A stretch of 64,000 bases of DNA from an uncultured Winogradskyella sp. (GCF_947496485.1 NZ_CANMCZ010000004.1:62001-126000); one strand, 5' to 3'. Positions 33,684 through 43,302 are shown, counted from the first letter of the stretch. Translations and numbers: made by a program. The notes: a model not told the origin generated them from the sequence alone.

Positions 33684-36110
33684 CTATCGTAATTCAGCAC
33701 CAAGCTTATTCTCGAAATTAGTCTGTAACTTAGACATAATCTTATCAATTTGCTTATCTGTTAATGTTTTGTTTTCGTCTTGAAGTGTAAAACTTACCGC
33801 ATAACTCTTTTTGCCGGCTGGTAAATTTTTACCTTCATATACATCAAATAAATTCACATTTTTTAGCAATTGTTTTTCTGTTTGCTTTGCGATGGTATAA
33901 ATGTCTTCAAAAGATACATTGTTGTCTAATAATAGTGCAAAGTCACGTCGTACTTCAGGATATTTAGAAATCTCGGTAAATTTAATTTTATTATGCTGAG
34001 CCATGTCTAAAACATTATCCCAATTAAAATCTGCAAACAATACATTTTGAGAAATTCCGAAATGCTTCAAGATGGGTTTTTTTACCAATCCAAAATCAAC
34101 AAGTTGTTTCTTTCCAAGAGATAAGTTCATTCCTTCACTAAGAACGTCGTTCTTAGTTGGTGCTGATTTTAAACGGTTCAATCCTAAGCGCTGTAAGACG
34201 GTTTCTATAGTACCTTTTAAATAGAAAAAATCGCTTGGAGTTGTAATTGAATTCCAACGTTCCTCTGATTTATTTCCGGTTACAAAAACAGATAAATGTT
34301 TATGCTCTTCTCTAGTATCAGAATATTGATGATAGGTTTTTCCGAATTCAAATAACTTTAAATCTTCACGTTTTCTATTAATATTATGTGAAACCGCTTC
34401 TAATCCAGAAAATAATAGAGACTGACGCATCACTTCTAAATCATTACTAAGCGGATTTAGCATTTTTACGTTGTGGTCTTCGTTTAAATCTTCACTTAGC
34501 TCTACATATTTTGGTGAGGTTAGCGAATTTGCCAAAATCTCATAAAATCCTTGAGAAGCCAATTGGTTACCTATAATATTTTGTAGTTTATAATCTTCAA
34601 ATCTGGATGAGTTAGAAATAGAAGCATTCAGCTTTTCAGTAGTGGCGATATTATTGTAGCCGTAAACTCTAAGTATTTCTTCAATAATATCAGCTTCGCG
34701 CTGTACATCATTTCTATATGCAGGAACCGTTAGTCCTAAACCAGCTTCAGTGACATTATTAACCTTAATTTCTAATGAGGAAAGGATACTTTTTATAGTC
34801 TCTTTCGGAATTTCTTCACCAATTAACTTTTTTGCATTTTCAAAACTTAGGCGAACTTCGAAATCCTTGATTTTATTTTGATAAGCATCAAAAATATCAC
34901 TAGCAATCTCGCCACCTGCAATATCTGTTATTAAAAGTGCGGCACGTTTTAAGGCATATTCTGTAATGTTTGGATCTATTCCTCTTTCGAATCTAAAAGA
35001 TGCATCTGTATTTAAAGCATGGCGCTTAGCCGTTTTACGGATACTTACAGGATCGAAATAAGCACTTTCTAAAAATATGTTAGATGTGCTTTCGGTAACA
35101 CCAGAATCGATACCTCCAAAAACACCAGCGATACACATTGGTTTTTCTGCATCGCATATCATAAGGTCATCTTCGTGTAATTCGCGAATAACACCATCGA
35201 GTGTTGTAAATTTTGTACCAGATTTACACGTTTTAACTTCAATCTTATTACCAGAAATTTTATGTGCATCAAAAGCGTGGAGCGGCTGTCCCAACTCATG
35301 TAATACATAGTTGGTTGCATCGACTATGTTATTAATAGGAGATAGGCCAATAGCTTTTAAACGGTTTTGCAACCAACTTGGAGATGCCTCTACCTTAACT
35401 CCAGAAATCGTAACGCCACAATAGCGTGGTGCTTTTTCTATATTTTTTACATCTACATCGATCTTTAAGGAGCGTGCGTCTACATGATAAGAACTTACAG
35501 AAGGAGTAATTAACTCTAAAGCTATTTCTTGTTGTAATAAACCAGCTTTTAAATCGCGAGCCACTCCATAATGGCTCATAGCATCAGCTCGGTTAGGAGT
35601 TAAACCGATTTCAAAAACATCATCGTTTTCAATCTTAAAAACCAAGGATGCAGGTGAACCAACTTTTATTTTCTCATCGAGTACCATGATACCATCATGA
35701 GATTCTCCAAGACCTAGTTCGTCTTCGGCACAAATCATACCGTGACTTTCCTCACCACGAATCTTCCCTTTTTTTATCTTCCAAGCTTCACCTTCAGCTG
35801 TATATAACGTTGTTCCAATAGTCGCTACAGGTACCTTTTGTCCTGCAGCTACATTAGGTGCACCACAGACAATTTGTAAAGGGGTATCTGTACCAATATT
35901 TACAGTTGTAACTTTTAAGCGATCTGCATTTGGATGTTGCACACAAGTTAAAACTTCCCCAACAACAATACCCTCCAATCCGCCTTTTACGGATTCGTAG
36001 CGTTCTATACCCTCTATTTCTAAACCAAGATCGGTTAGTAATTCGCCAGTTTTCTCAGCGTCCCAATCTATCTTTATAAACTGCTTAAGCCAGTTGTATG
36101 ATATCTTCAT
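33684..36110 (-). CDS. pheT: Phenylalanine-tRNA ligase beta subunit
   Basis: This protein has 808 residues, normal for PheT. It starts MKISYNWLKQFIKIDW, has the tRNA-binding OB domain (VVGEVLTCVQHPNADRLKVT), the B3/B4 editing region (GLTPNRADAMSHYGVARDL), a B5 DNA-binding-like domain, and ends with the FDX-ACB anticodon domain (FTEISKYPEVRRDFALLLD). It pairs with PheS, not in this window, to charge tRNA-Phe. A -7 box lies 21 bp upstream. Confidence 0.97.
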   Translation of the reverse strand: MKISYNWLKQFIKIDWDAEKTGELLTDLGLEIEGIERYESVKGGLEGIVVGEVLTCVQHPNADRLKVTTVNIGTDTPLQIVCGAPNVAAGQKVPVATIGTTLYTAEGEAWKIKKGKIRGEESHGMICAEDELGLGESHDGIMVLDEKIKVGSPASLVFKIENDDVFEIGLTPNRADAMSHYGVARDLKAGLLQQEIALELITPSVSSYHVDARSLKIDVDVKNIEKAPRYCGVTISGVKVEASPSWLQNRLKAIGLSPINNIVDATNYVLHELGQPLHAFDAHKISGNKIEVKTCKSGTKFTTLDGVIRELHEDDLMICDAEKPMCIAGVFGGIDSGVTESTSNIFLESAYFDPVSIRKTAKRHALNTDASFRFERGIDPNITEYALKRAALLITDIAGGEIASDIFDAYQNKIKDFEVRLSFENAKKLIGEEIPKETIKSILSSLEIKVNNVTEAGLGLTVPAYRNDVQREADIIEEILRVYGYNNIATTEKLNASISNSSRFEDYKLQNIIGNQLASQGFYEILANSLTSPKYVELSEDLNEDHNVKMLNPLSNDLEVMRQSLLFSGLEAVSHNINRKREDLKLFEFGKTYHQYSDTREEHKHLSVFVTGNKSEERWNSITTPSDFFYLKGTIETVLQRLGLNRLKSAPTKNDVLSEGMNLSLGKKQLVDFGLVKKPILKHFGISQNVLFADFNWDNVLDMAQHNKIKFTEISKYPEVRRDFALLLDNNVSFEDIYTIAKQTEKQLLKNVNLFDVYEGKNLPAGKKSYAVSFTLQDENKTLTDKQIDKIMSKLQTNFENKLGAELR

Positions 36111-36130
36111 GTGTCAATTTAGTGAAGGTG

Positions 36131-36138
36131 CAAAGATA
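36131..36138 (-). promoter_or_regulatory. -7 promoter box for pheT
   Basis: On the minus strand TATCTTTG fits TAnnTTTG exactly and is 21 bp from the pheT ATG, giving a very short leader. There is no room for a T-box or attenuator leader of the kind seen upstream of some pheT genes. Confidence 0.5.
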
Positions 36139-36149
36139 GTAATTCCGAT

Positions 36150-36180
36150 AAGCTGATGAAACGGTTAATTAGCTTTTTTA
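36150..36180 (+). terminator. Hairpin with T-run in the divergent pheT/TlpA gap
   Basis: AAGCTGAT (36150-36157) pairs with ATTAGCTT (36168-36175) with one G-U pair and a 10-base loop, followed by five further T residues. It faces the plus strand, ahead of the TlpA-like gene, so if real it would end a very short upstream transcript or act as a leader structure. Low certainty. Confidence 0.3.
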
Positions 36181-36228
36181 TGTAAGGTTTTTGTTGTTAT
36201 TTCGAATATTATTAAAACTCAGATTATA

Positions 36229-37446
36229 ATGCGATATATATTTACCTGTCTTATAGCAATAATGCTATTTTCTTGTACTGACGAAAAGAAACAGGAAACA
36301 CTAAAAACCGGAACGTACAGAGCGGTCTTAGAAGTACAGGATAAAGAAGAATTACCTTTTATTTTTGAAGTAGAATCACCTACAAAACTAAAAATCTTTA
36401 ATGCTGAAGAAGTTATTGAAGTCGACGAAGTAGAATATCGCAACGATTCTATTTTTATAAAAGCACCAGTGTTTGAGGGTTATTTTGCAGGTGTTTTTGA
36501 AGATGATTTTGCAATAAAAGGAACATTTATTAAAGAGAGCTTAGATAGAGTTGTTCCCTTTTATGCACAATATGAAAGATTAGAGCGCTTTTATGCGTCA
36601 AATTCTGCAAATAAAAGTGTTACAGGTATTTGGGAAACTGTTTTTAGTAAAGGCATTGAAGGAGAGGAATATATAGCGAAAGGTATTTTTAAGCAGGAAG
36701 GGGATAAGGTTACAGGAACATTTAGAACAACTACTGGTGATTATCGCTATTTAGAAGGTGTGATGGATGGTAACAAATTGAAACTCTCAACTTTTGATGG
36801 AGCACATGCTTTTCTGTTCACTGCTATAGTAACAGATTCTACAATGGAAGGTAGCTTCTATTCTGGTAACCATTGGAAAGAACCTTTTGTTGCTAAGAGA
36901 AACGAAGCTTACGAACTGCCGAGCGCAAACGACCTTACTTTTTTAAAAGATGGCTACGATAGCTTAGAGTTTTCATTCCCAGATGAAAACGGCAATATGG
37001 TGTCATTAAATGATGAGCGATTTGAAAATAAAGTAGTAATTGTACAGATTATGGGAACTTGGTGCCCAAACTGCCTAGACGAAAGTAAATACTACACCAA
37101 ATTCTACCAGGCTAATGCAGAACGCGGAGTAGAGATTGTTGCTTTAGCTTTTGAGTATGCCAAAACTGAAGAGAAAGCATTTAATAGTATTAATAGACTG
37201 CGAGAAAAACTAAACATATCCTACCCAATTCTTTTGGCTCAATACGGAACATCTGATAAAGCCAAAGCACAAGAAAAGTTGCCGATGCTAAACCATGTGT
37301 TGTCTTATCCGACCTCAATTTTTGTAGATAAAACAGGTAAAGTACGTAAAATTCATACTGGTTTTAATGGACCCGCGACTGGTAAAAAGTATGAAGATTT
37401 TAAGACCGAATTTGAAGGATTTATTGACGCATTATTAGCTGAATAA
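36229..37446 (+). CDS. TlpA-like thioredoxin-domain lipoprotein
   Basis: This envelope protein of 405 residues has a lipoprotein signal, MLFSC with Cys at about 16. Residues 20-235 form a beta-rich N-terminal region that repeats a GIW/GTF-type strand pattern (SVTGIWETVFSKG; GDKVTGTFRTTTGDY). The C-terminal domain is a TlpA/AhpC-TSA thioredoxin fold with active-site GTWCPNCLDE. Relatives reduce or rearrange disulphides in the periplasm. It starts 118 bp from the divergent pheT and is monocistronic. Confidence 0.88.
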   Translation: MRYIFTCLIAIMLFSCTDEKKQETLKTGTYRAVLEVQDKEELPFIFEVESPTKLKIFNAEEVIEVDEVEYRNDSIFIKAPVFEGYFAGVFEDDFAIKGTFIKESLDRVVPFYAQYERLERFYASNSANKSVTGIWETVFSKGIEGEEYIAKGIFKQEGDKVTGTFRTTTGDYRYLEGVMDGNKLKLSTFDGAHAFLFTAIVTDSTMEGSFYSGNHWKEPFVAKRNEAYELPSANDLTFLKDGYDSLEFSFPDENGNMVSLNDERFENKVVIVQIMGTWCPNCLDESKYYTKFYQANAERGVEIVALAFEYAKTEEKAFNSINRLREKLNISYPILLAQYGTSDKAKAQEKLPMLNHVLSYPTSIFVDKTGKVRKIHTGFNGPATGKKYEDFKTEFEGFIDALLAE

Positions 37447-37468
37447 ATTTAGGTTGCATTTATCTTGC

Positions 37469-38164
37469 TTATTTCTCAAAAACTGCTACAGCTCTTACAG
37501 GCGAGCCAGTTCCTCCTTTAATTTTTAATGGAAAACCAATAAATCTGAATCTTCCTTTATCAATTAGTAAATGAAGATTTACCATATTTTCATAATGTGT
37601 AAAATTCAGTTCTCCACAAATATGATGAACCTCCTTATTTGATATTCTAGGAACGCCTGGTGACATAGTTTCAACTCCAAATGCTGATATTTTCTTTTCT
37701 CCAAGCCATCTCGCAGAATCAGCAGTAATTCCAGGACCATTACTCCAATTTTTTCCATTAAAGTTTTTTCGATAGTGGTCAGTATAAAATAGTACAGTAT
37801 CTCCTTTTTTAATTTCTAAGCTGGCTTTTTTACAAGCATATTCAATTTCGTTTGGTTCAATTAGTTCTTTTAATCCTTTATGAGAAAAATCTAAACAGAT
37901 ACCTTCCGTATAGAACATTGATAAAGGCATTTTGTCGATAGATTTTCCAAAATGCTGAATTTCCATATGATTTATTGCATCAACATGAGTTCCTGTATGT
38001 TCTCCCAATTCTAATTTGTGTACAGCTGGTGTTCTTGTTTTTGGATTTTTTACCCCATTCCATTCTTCGTGAGAATTGTGAACTGCCATTTTAACTTGGG
38101 GAAGGTCTTTATAAACTGGCATTCCTTCGTAAATTTCTTGACTTAAATCAATTATTTCTGTCAT
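37469..38164 (-). CDS. Cyclase-family metal hydrolase (kynurenine formamidase-like)
   Basis: This 231-residue protein of the PF04199 cyclase family opens IDLSQEIYEGMPVYKDLP and carries the metal-binding HTGTHVDAINH motif near residue 56. A final GRFRFIGFPLKIKGGTGSPVRAVA is also typical. Such enzymes hydrolyse N-formylkynurenine, isatin or related amides. No tryptophan catabolism genes are nearby, so the substrate is unassigned. It is the last gene of the minus-strand accessory run and is preceded by an intergenic repeat. Confidence 0.88.
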   Translation of the reverse strand: MTEIIDLSQEIYEGMPVYKDLPQVKMAVHNSHEEWNGVKNPKTRTPAVHKLELGEHTGTHVDAINHMEIQHFGKSIDKMPLSMFYTEGICLDFSHKGLKELIEPNEIEYACKKASLEIKKGDTVLFYTDHYRKNFNGKNWSNGPGITADSARWLGEKKISAFGVETMSPGVPRISNKEVHHICGELNFTHYENMVNLHLLIDKGRFRFIGFPLKIKGGTGSPVRAVAVFEK

Positions 38165-38320
38165 TCAGATTGTGTTTTCAAATTGTGGGTAATGTGTTTG
38201 TGTATGGCTTGATTGCTTTTTACTAAGATAGCAAATAAAGAGAAGTCCATTTTTTAGAAACAACAGAAATTCCGAGTAGACTAGAACCACGTAATGAATT
38301 ATACTCGTTGTTAGCAATAG
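38165..38320 (-). repeat. Intergenic repeat, full copy 1 (cassette-junction type)
   Basis: This sequence shares ordered words with 40485-40640: GTTTGTGTATGG (38196-38207), ACTAAGATAGCAAATAAA (38222-38239), a GAAATTCC block, and the terminal ATTATACTCGTTGTTAGC element (38298-38320). The last element abuts the stop codon of the acetyltransferase gene and recurs, diverged, at two or more other junctions. Confidence 0.6.
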
Positions 38321-38860
38321 TTATTTATATTCAGATTTTAATAACGCAAAAACTATCGAATCATCCATTTTATTATTATCAAAATAATGGTGTTTTAAAA
38401 TACCTTCTTGCTTGAATTTCATTCTTTTTAGCAATTTTATCGAAGGCGTGTTATTTGGACTTACAAATGCTTCTATTCTTTCTAAATTCATTTTGTTAAA
38501 CCCATAATTTACAATTAATGCTATTACTTCAGACATTATACCTTGACCTTTATAGCTGTCATCAAAAAGTTCATATCCTATTTCTGCTCGATTGTGGTCA
38601 GTGTACCAAACATGAAATCCACACCAGCCAATAATCACATTTGTTTTTTTATCAATTAATTGATGGTAAAGGAACTTCTTATTATGTGTAGAAAGACCTT
38701 TTTTATACTTTTCTTTTTCTTCCAATAATTTTTCAATCGAGTTTAAACCAAGAATATGTAATTGCTCATCTTGAGACATATCAGAATAGATAGAATCAAA
38801 ACTTTCTTGAGTAAGTTTTCTCAAAATTAATCTATCAGTTATTATTTCTTCAAACTTCAT
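38321..38860 (-). CDS. GNAT acetyltransferase, RimJ/RimL type
   Basis: This 179-residue N-acetyltransferase begins TDRLILRKLTQESFDSIY, as in RimJ/RimL proteins that acetylate ribosomal or other amino groups. It has the acetyl-CoA segment ELFDDSYKGQGIMSEVI and the late NNTPSIKLLKRMKFKQEG. It is cytosolic. Both ends are flanked by junction repeats, so it looks like a discrete insert in the accessory run. Confidence 0.9.
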   Translation of the reverse strand: MKFEEIITDRLILRKLTQESFDSIYSDMSQDEQLHILGLNSIEKLLEEKEKYKKGLSTHNKKFLYHQLIDKKTNVIIGWCGFHVWYTDHNRAEIGYELFDDSYKGQGIMSEVIALIVNYGFNKMNLERIEAFVSPNNTPSIKLLKRMKFKQEGILKHHYFDNNKMDDSIVFALLKSEYK

Positions 38861-38865
38861 TTTTA

Positions 38866-38888
38866 ATTATAGACGTTGTTGAGTGTAG
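38866..38888 (-). repeat. Short junction repeat, copy 2
   Basis: ATTATAGACGTTGTTGAGTG (plus-strand reading, 38866-38885, then TAG) aligns without gaps to ATTATACTCGTTGTTAGC at 38298 and ATTATACACGTTATTGG at 39367. It fills nearly all of the 28 bp between two genes and abuts a stop codon. Confidence 0.5.
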
Positions 38889-39344
38889 TTATCTATTCAT
38901 TGATTGGTCAACAAAATCAACTGCTTCTTTAACTTCTATTGTAAATACTCCGCCTTTGCCACTGTCAAATGCTTCTTTCCATTGAAGGTAACCATCCATA
39001 AAGTCAGGTAATTCATCAGTTGTGCTTTCCAATTCAGTCAAACTTTTTATAATAGCTTCTTTGTCAAATGGTAAGTGTCCAATTTCTTTCGAAATTCCGC
39101 CCTCAATATGTTTATTTTTGATTTTTAATCCGTTAACAGCGATGTGGACTATTTCACCTCTTTTTCCATAATCTTCAACTTTTAAAATCACGATTCTGGA
39201 TTTTTCTTCTCCTTTTCGCGTATTATATTTCCATATTTGTCCGCTTTTCAGTTCTGATGTATTTTCATTTTTCTTGCTTTGTCCGAATAAACCAAAAAAA
39301 GAGAATAATAATATCATTGGATAAAGTTTATAAGATTGTTTCAT
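38889..39344 (-). CDS. Secreted protein of unknown function
   Basis: This 151-residue precursor has a signal peptide (KLYPMILLFSFFGLFGQS). The mature part begins with lysine-rich KKNENTSELKSGQIWKYNTR and contains a regular strand pattern (RIVILKVEDYGKRGEIVHIAVNGLKIK). No family is recognised. It lies between two junction repeats, in line with the cassette-like arrangement. Confidence 0.65.
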   Translation of the reverse strand: MKQSYKLYPMILLFSFFGLFGQSKKNENTSELKSGQIWKYNTRKGEEKSRIVILKVEDYGKRGEIVHIAVNGLKIKNKHIEGGISKEIGHLPFDKEAIIKSLTELESTTDELPDFMDGYLQWKEAFDSGKGGVFTIEVKEAVDFVDQSMNR

Positions 39345-39366
39345 TTTGTCTTGGACGTTTTCTCTA

Positions 39367-39389
39367 ATTATACACGTTATTGGTAACAG
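39367..39389 (-). repeat. Short junction repeat, copy 3
   Basis: ATTATACACGTTATTGGTAA (39367-39386, then CAG) aligns with the copies at 38298 and 38866 over all 23 positions. It is 4 bp from the stop codon of the HD-domain gene. A related, shorter form, ACGTTTTTGACAACTGTAG, occurs at 44822-44840, also beside a stop codon. Confidence 0.5.
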
Positions 39390-39393
39390 TATT

Positions 39394-39984
39394 TTATTCA
39401 GCTAATATGCCTTTTTTTACACTATCATTCAAAATGTTTTTGGTGAAATCCCACAATTTTTCTGAACCTTTTTTTATAACTTTTTTCTTTTCAAAAACTG
39501 TTTCGTAGTCAACTTCAAATTCTTTCCAAGTTCCGCCATTATTTGAAGCATTTTGTAAAATTGGTTCGAGATTGTCTAGTGATTTGGCGAATTTTGCCTC
39601 GTTAGAAGTTCCGTTCTCAAATTCAGACCAAACTTCAATAAATTCGGTTGCTTGTTTTTCTGGAAGAATACCAAATATTCTTTCCGCACACTTCTTCTCT
39701 TCTTCGGTATTATCGTGACTTTTTTCCTTATCATACAAAAAGGTGTCTCCAGCGTCAATCTCCACTATATCGTGTATCAGTACCATTTTGATAACTTTCA
39801 ATAAATCAATTTTATGGTCTGAATAGTCACTTAAAACTACAGCCATCATAGCTAAATGCCAACTATGTTCAGCATCGTTTTCTTTTCTATCACTATTGAA
39901 AAGTTTAGTCTTACGTTGTATGTATTTGATTTTGTCAATTTCTTTAATGAACTCTATTTGCTTTAATAAATCTTCTGTAATCAT
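39394..39984 (-). CDS. HD-domain phosphohydrolase (YfbR/HDDC2-like)
   Basis: This 196-residue metal-dependent phosphohydrolase has the HD signature in order: EHSWHLAMMAVVL gives the first His, VLIHDIVEIDAGDTFLYD gives the HD pair and downstream acidic residues, and KSLDNLEPIL the last Asp. The arrangement resembles YfbR and HDDC2, which act on 5'-deoxynucleotides. The role here is inferred. It is flanked by junction repeats on at least one side. Confidence 0.88.
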   Translation of the reverse strand: MITEDLLKQIEFIKEIDKIKYIQRKTKLFNSDRKENDAEHSWHLAMMAVVLSDYSDHKIDLLKVIKMVLIHDIVEIDAGDTFLYDKEKSHDNTEEEKKCAERIFGILPEKQATEFIEVWSEFENGTSNEAKFAKSLDNLEPILQNASNNGGTWKEFEVDYETVFEKKKVIKKGSEKLWDFTKNILNDSVKKGILAE

Positions 39985-40032
39985 TTAGATTTGTTACTTT
40001 TTTGTATGTACCCAATATTGTTGTATACTGTA

Positions 40033-40476
40033 TTAACTTTTGTCAGATATACTTTTTATTTTTCCGTTTTCAAATTCAAACTCTGACTCTCCCTTTAATT
40101 CTAATGTGTCTCCAGACTTCATTCCGTTTGGTAAATCAATTGCCAAAACTGCTTTGTAATCAATACTAATAGAAACTTTCGAATTATTAAAATTCCATGA
40201 AGTTATAGTTTGTTTCCTTTGTTTGAAATATTGCTTTGCTGATTTCGCTTGCTTTTTGAATTCATTTATTCCTTCAGTTCTTAAATCAACATTACTATTG
40301 GAAATATTTTCGAATACAATATTATCATTCAGGTTTTTTACCATTCCATTAATGTCAAAATTGTTGTATGAGTCTACATAACTTTCAATTATTTTTTTCT
40401 GATGTTCTTTCATAGTGCTTTTATATTGACAACTCAAAGTTAGAATTAGTAATAAAGTTAGCTTTAGATATTTCAT
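40033..40476 (-). CDS. Small lipoprotein with an NTF2-like domain
   Basis: This 147-residue precursor has a lipoprotein signal ending LTLSCQ. The mature part reads IIESYVDSYNNFDINGMVKNLNDNIVFEN, the typical first helices and strand of SnoaL/NTF2-like folds, with TLELKGESEFEFENGKI later. Function unknown; members bind small ligands or act as enzymes. It sits between two accessory genes, downstream of a full copy of the intergenic repeat. Confidence 0.7.
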   Translation of the reverse strand: MKYLKLTLLLILTLSCQYKSTMKEHQKKIIESYVDSYNNFDINGMVKNLNDNIVFENISNSNVDLRTEGINEFKKQAKSAKQYFKQRKQTITSWNFNNSKVSISIDYKAVLAIDLPNGMKSGDTLELKGESEFEFENGKIKSISDKS

Positions 40477-40484
40477 TTAGGTGT

Positions 40485-40640
40485 TCCTAATATTGCATGC
40501 CAACGGTTTGTGTATGGTTAGTTGCGTGGTTCAGCAACTAAGTTAGCAAACAAATGACAGATAGAAAATTCCAGTGGACTTTTCAAAGTAGGCGAGAACA
40601 AGTAATTGCTTATAGCCATTGCTGTGTGCAGTTTTATTTA
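40485..40640 (-). repeat. Intergenic repeat, full copy 2 (cassette-junction type)
   Basis: This is the second long copy, with GTTTGTGTATGG (40506-40517), ACTAAGTTAGCAAACAAA (40537-40554), a GAAAATTCC block and a TATAGCCATTGCTGTGTG end. The words occur in the same order as at 38165-38320. It fills most of the 208 bp gap between two lipoprotein genes, and no other signal was seen there. Confidence 0.6.
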
Positions 40641-40684
40641 ATTGAAATAAATTTTATTCTCTACTAATAAACATATTTAAAAAC

Positions 40685-42583
40685 CTAGTTTATTATCATG
40701 GATTGTTGACATGAATAGTTTGTAATATCACAAGCTGGAAATTGAGGGGAAAAGATATTATTCACGCTCCATGTTCCGTCAAATAAATCATTATCTGGAT
40801 TATATACTCCATTAAAGGATAATGTTGCAATCCAATCACCGCCATTATTGGGGTCTTCACAATCTTGTACTCCGCCATAATCTATATCAATGCTAAAACT
40901 AAGATTATTATTGCTAAAACTATATGTGGTCATTTCATTCAACAAGCTATGTGCTGTACTAGTAAATGTAATCGTATTATTATCATTAACAATAAATGTA
41001 AATGCCCAATCACCAGCGTTGTCAGAGTTCGAGCAATTTCCAACGAAATCGGTAGTTTCTCCTGAATAACTACCTGTAAACTCAAATTCATTTTCCTCTG
41101 AGTTTGCACTAAATGTTGTTATACTTTCAATATTTGTTCCATCAGCTTTTTTTACAGTTACTTCGACTGTTTGAGAATCAGTATTATCACCAAGTGTCCA
41201 AAACACTTGAGCAAATCCATTTTCATCTGTTATAACCGATTCTTCATCCAAACTTCCACCACCTGCTGTTACAGAAAAATAAACAGGGACAAAAGGCATT
41301 GGATTATCTAAAGCATCTATAACTTTTACTTTTAAAGGTTCGTCTAGAATTTGTCCTTGGTCTGCTGTTTGATTATTACCTGATTCAATAGTCAATGAAG
41401 TTGGTGCATTCCAAATAGGCTCTTCATAACTGTCTGTTGATGAAAAGTCAGCTAGTGTATTTCCAAAAATTGTAATGTCAACACCTGTTGTTAAATTTAA
41501 TCCTGCTTTTAATTCAGCATCCCAATCTAAAGAAGGTGAAGCCACATTAAAATTAAAATCTTCCGTAAGTTCTGGTTGGCAATACGGTCCAATAACACCA
41601 TAGAATTTTAAACTTGCTCTTGGTGTTATGGTAAGGTTTTGTGCTATATTAACCTGTCCTCCAAAATCCATAGAATTAAGTTCTAAATCAGAAGTTAAAT
41701 CAAAATTCCCAGTCCAATTATCATTTTCGTATTTAACTCCAGTGGTCACACCAAATGTATTTGTCCAACTAGAGAGCCAAGTCACATTGGTATCAATGCT
41801 AGCATTTAATTCTGCAACTAATTGCGTATTTATAACCACTACTACAGGAACACCAGCCACAAGAAAAGTTAAGTATTTATCGTAATCAAGTAATGTTTCC
41901 GAAAATTCAGGTAGGCTTAAACTACCAGCCACAGTTACATCAAAATCGCAGTTTATTTCTAAGTTAGCATTATCAGCTTTGAATTCTAAAAAATCTAATC
42001 CACCAAAGAATGAGTAGTCAGCGTTGAAACTAAAATTAGGGTCAAATGTTGCATTTCCATTAGTTATGGTAAACGTTGCATTTCCATCATCATACAAAAC
42101 CGTATTTGAAAAATTATAGCCCAAACCATTTTTATAAAAACTAACACCTTTTCGAATATAATTTACTTGAGTTTTTTGAGTAACAGGATTTGCCATTCTT
42201 GAACTTTCCGAAATATCTGTATTAAATTGAATATTTACATTGTTAAAAACGTCATCAATCGTTGCTTGAGTAGTTTGCATAGACAAACTATTCCCATTGG
42301 AACTTACTGAAATTACCTTTCTTAAAAATCCTTCTCCTTCGTCTCCGACAATAATGTCGTTAGTATTTATTTCTGGCACTTCACTTGTAAAATCTATGTT
42401 ATAGATGCCACTGTTTAAGTCAGATTCAGAACTTGTGAGATTAGATTTATCGTCTAAAATGATGACAACATTTTCGGCAACTTCAGGGTCTAATTGATTA
42501 TCAGGATTTTCATCTGCCCTAGAATCATCTTTTGAACACCCGAAAAAGATTAAAAGTGTTAAGAGAATAGTTAGTTTTTTCAT
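40685..42583 (-). CDS. Large lipoprotein with a bacterial Ig-like (Big-1) domain
   Basis: This envelope protein of 632 residues has a lipoprotein signal, LIFFGCSKDD with Cys at about 16, followed by acidic spacer residues typical of surface-exposed Bacteroidota lipoproteins. Residues 30-390 are strand-rich with no family recognised. About 395-495 form a Big-1/invasin-like domain (KVKVIDALDNPMPFVPVYFS...TDENGFAQVFWTLG). The end is a lipocalin-like strand set (GSYSGETTDFVGN). A surface adhesin or binding role is plausible but unproven. Confidence 0.72.
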   Translation of the reverse strand: MKKLTILLTLLIFFGCSKDDSRADENPDNQLDPEVAENVVIILDDKSNLTSSESDLNSGIYNIDFTSEVPEINTNDIIVGDEGEGFLRKVISVSSNGNSLSMQTTQATIDDVFNNVNIQFNTDISESSRMANPVTQKTQVNYIRKGVSFYKNGLGYNFSNTVLYDDGNATFTITNGNATFDPNFSFNADYSFFGGLDFLEFKADNANLEINCDFDVTVAGSLSLPEFSETLLDYDKYLTFLVAGVPVVVVINTQLVAELNASIDTNVTWLSSWTNTFGVTTGVKYENDNWTGNFDLTSDLELNSMDFGGQVNIAQNLTITPRASLKFYGVIGPYCQPELTEDFNFNVASPSLDWDAELKAGLNLTTGVDITIFGNTLADFSSTDSYEEPIWNAPTSLTIESGNNQTADQGQILDEPLKVKVIDALDNPMPFVPVYFSVTAGGGSLDEESVITDENGFAQVFWTLGDNTDSQTVEVTVKKADGTNIESITTFSANSEENEFEFTGSYSGETTDFVGNCSNSDNAGDWAFTFIVNDNNTITFTSTAHSLLNEMTTYSFSNNNLSFSIDIDYGGVQDCEDPNNGGDWIATLSFNGVYNPDNDLFDGTWSVNNIFSPQFPACDITNYSCQQSMIIN

Positions 42584-42680
42584 TGTTAAGAGAGATATTT
42601 ATTAATAGCTTGTTAAAAGTAGGAAAAATATTAATAATAGTACGTACCATATACCAGGTATTCAGTTTCTTAAAGTGAAC

Positions 42681-42692
42681 ACAACTAGTTGT
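42681..42692. repeat. 12 bp perfect palindrome
   Basis: ACAACTAGTTGT lies between the VOC-protein gene and the large lipoprotein gene. It could be an operator or chance. The 137 bp gap shows no promoter of consensus type. Confidence 0.3.
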
Positions 42693-42720
42693 TATTAACT
42701 AAAATTATAAAGCTTAATCT

Positions 42721-43173
42721 TTATATCCTTAACCATTCTTCATAAGTGACCACGCGCTTTTCACTATCAGGTTTTGTTTTTCCGTTTAAAACGCCAATAA
42801 ATTCTAGCTCATGTCCGTCTGGATCATTAAAGTAAATTGATATTGCAGGCATCCAAACAAAAACCATTGGTCCTTCTGTTCCGTCATTTAAAAAATTCCA
42901 ACATTTTATGTCTCGAGATTTCAGATAATTCAAAGATTCGTTTTGAATCCAATCTGAGTCACACTCAAAAGCAAAATGACGAATGTCAATTTCTTCTTTT
43001 GGTTTTTCCCACAAGCCGAGCATAAACTGCTTATCTTTTCCAATCCAAAAAAAAGCGGTTCTACGTTCTGCACCATAACGACACTGCTTTAACCCAAGTG
43101 TTTTTGAATAAAACGCAATAGAGCGTTCAAGATTTTCAACAAATAAATGAGTTTCGTAAAGTCCTTTTATCAT
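42721..43173 (-). CDS. VOC/glyoxalase-family protein
   Basis: This 150-residue single-module vicinal oxygen chelate protein reads YETHLFVENLERSIAFYSKTLG with the first metal-ligand position, IRHFAFECD, and IYFNDPDGHELEFIGV with the final Glu. Homologues include fosfomycin/thiol transferases and lactoylglutathione lyases, and the exact substrate cannot be assigned. It is part of the accessory run, where detoxification-type genes are common. Confidence 0.88.
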   Translation of the reverse strand: MIKGLYETHLFVENLERSIAFYSKTLGLKQCRYGAERRTAFFWIGKDKQFMLGLWEKPKEEIDIRHFAFECDSDWIQNESLNYLKSRDIKCWNFLNDGTEGPMVFVWMPAISIYFNDPDGHELEFIGVLNGKTKPDSEKRVVTYEEWLRI

Positions 43174-43302
43174 AAATTCTTATGGTTTTTTAATAACATT
43201 TAATTCTATTTCTAAATATTAAAAGTACTAGGCATTTTATCTTTCAATTTAATCCGTATATAGTCATCAGTAACATAACTTTTTATAAATCTATTTACTT
43301 TG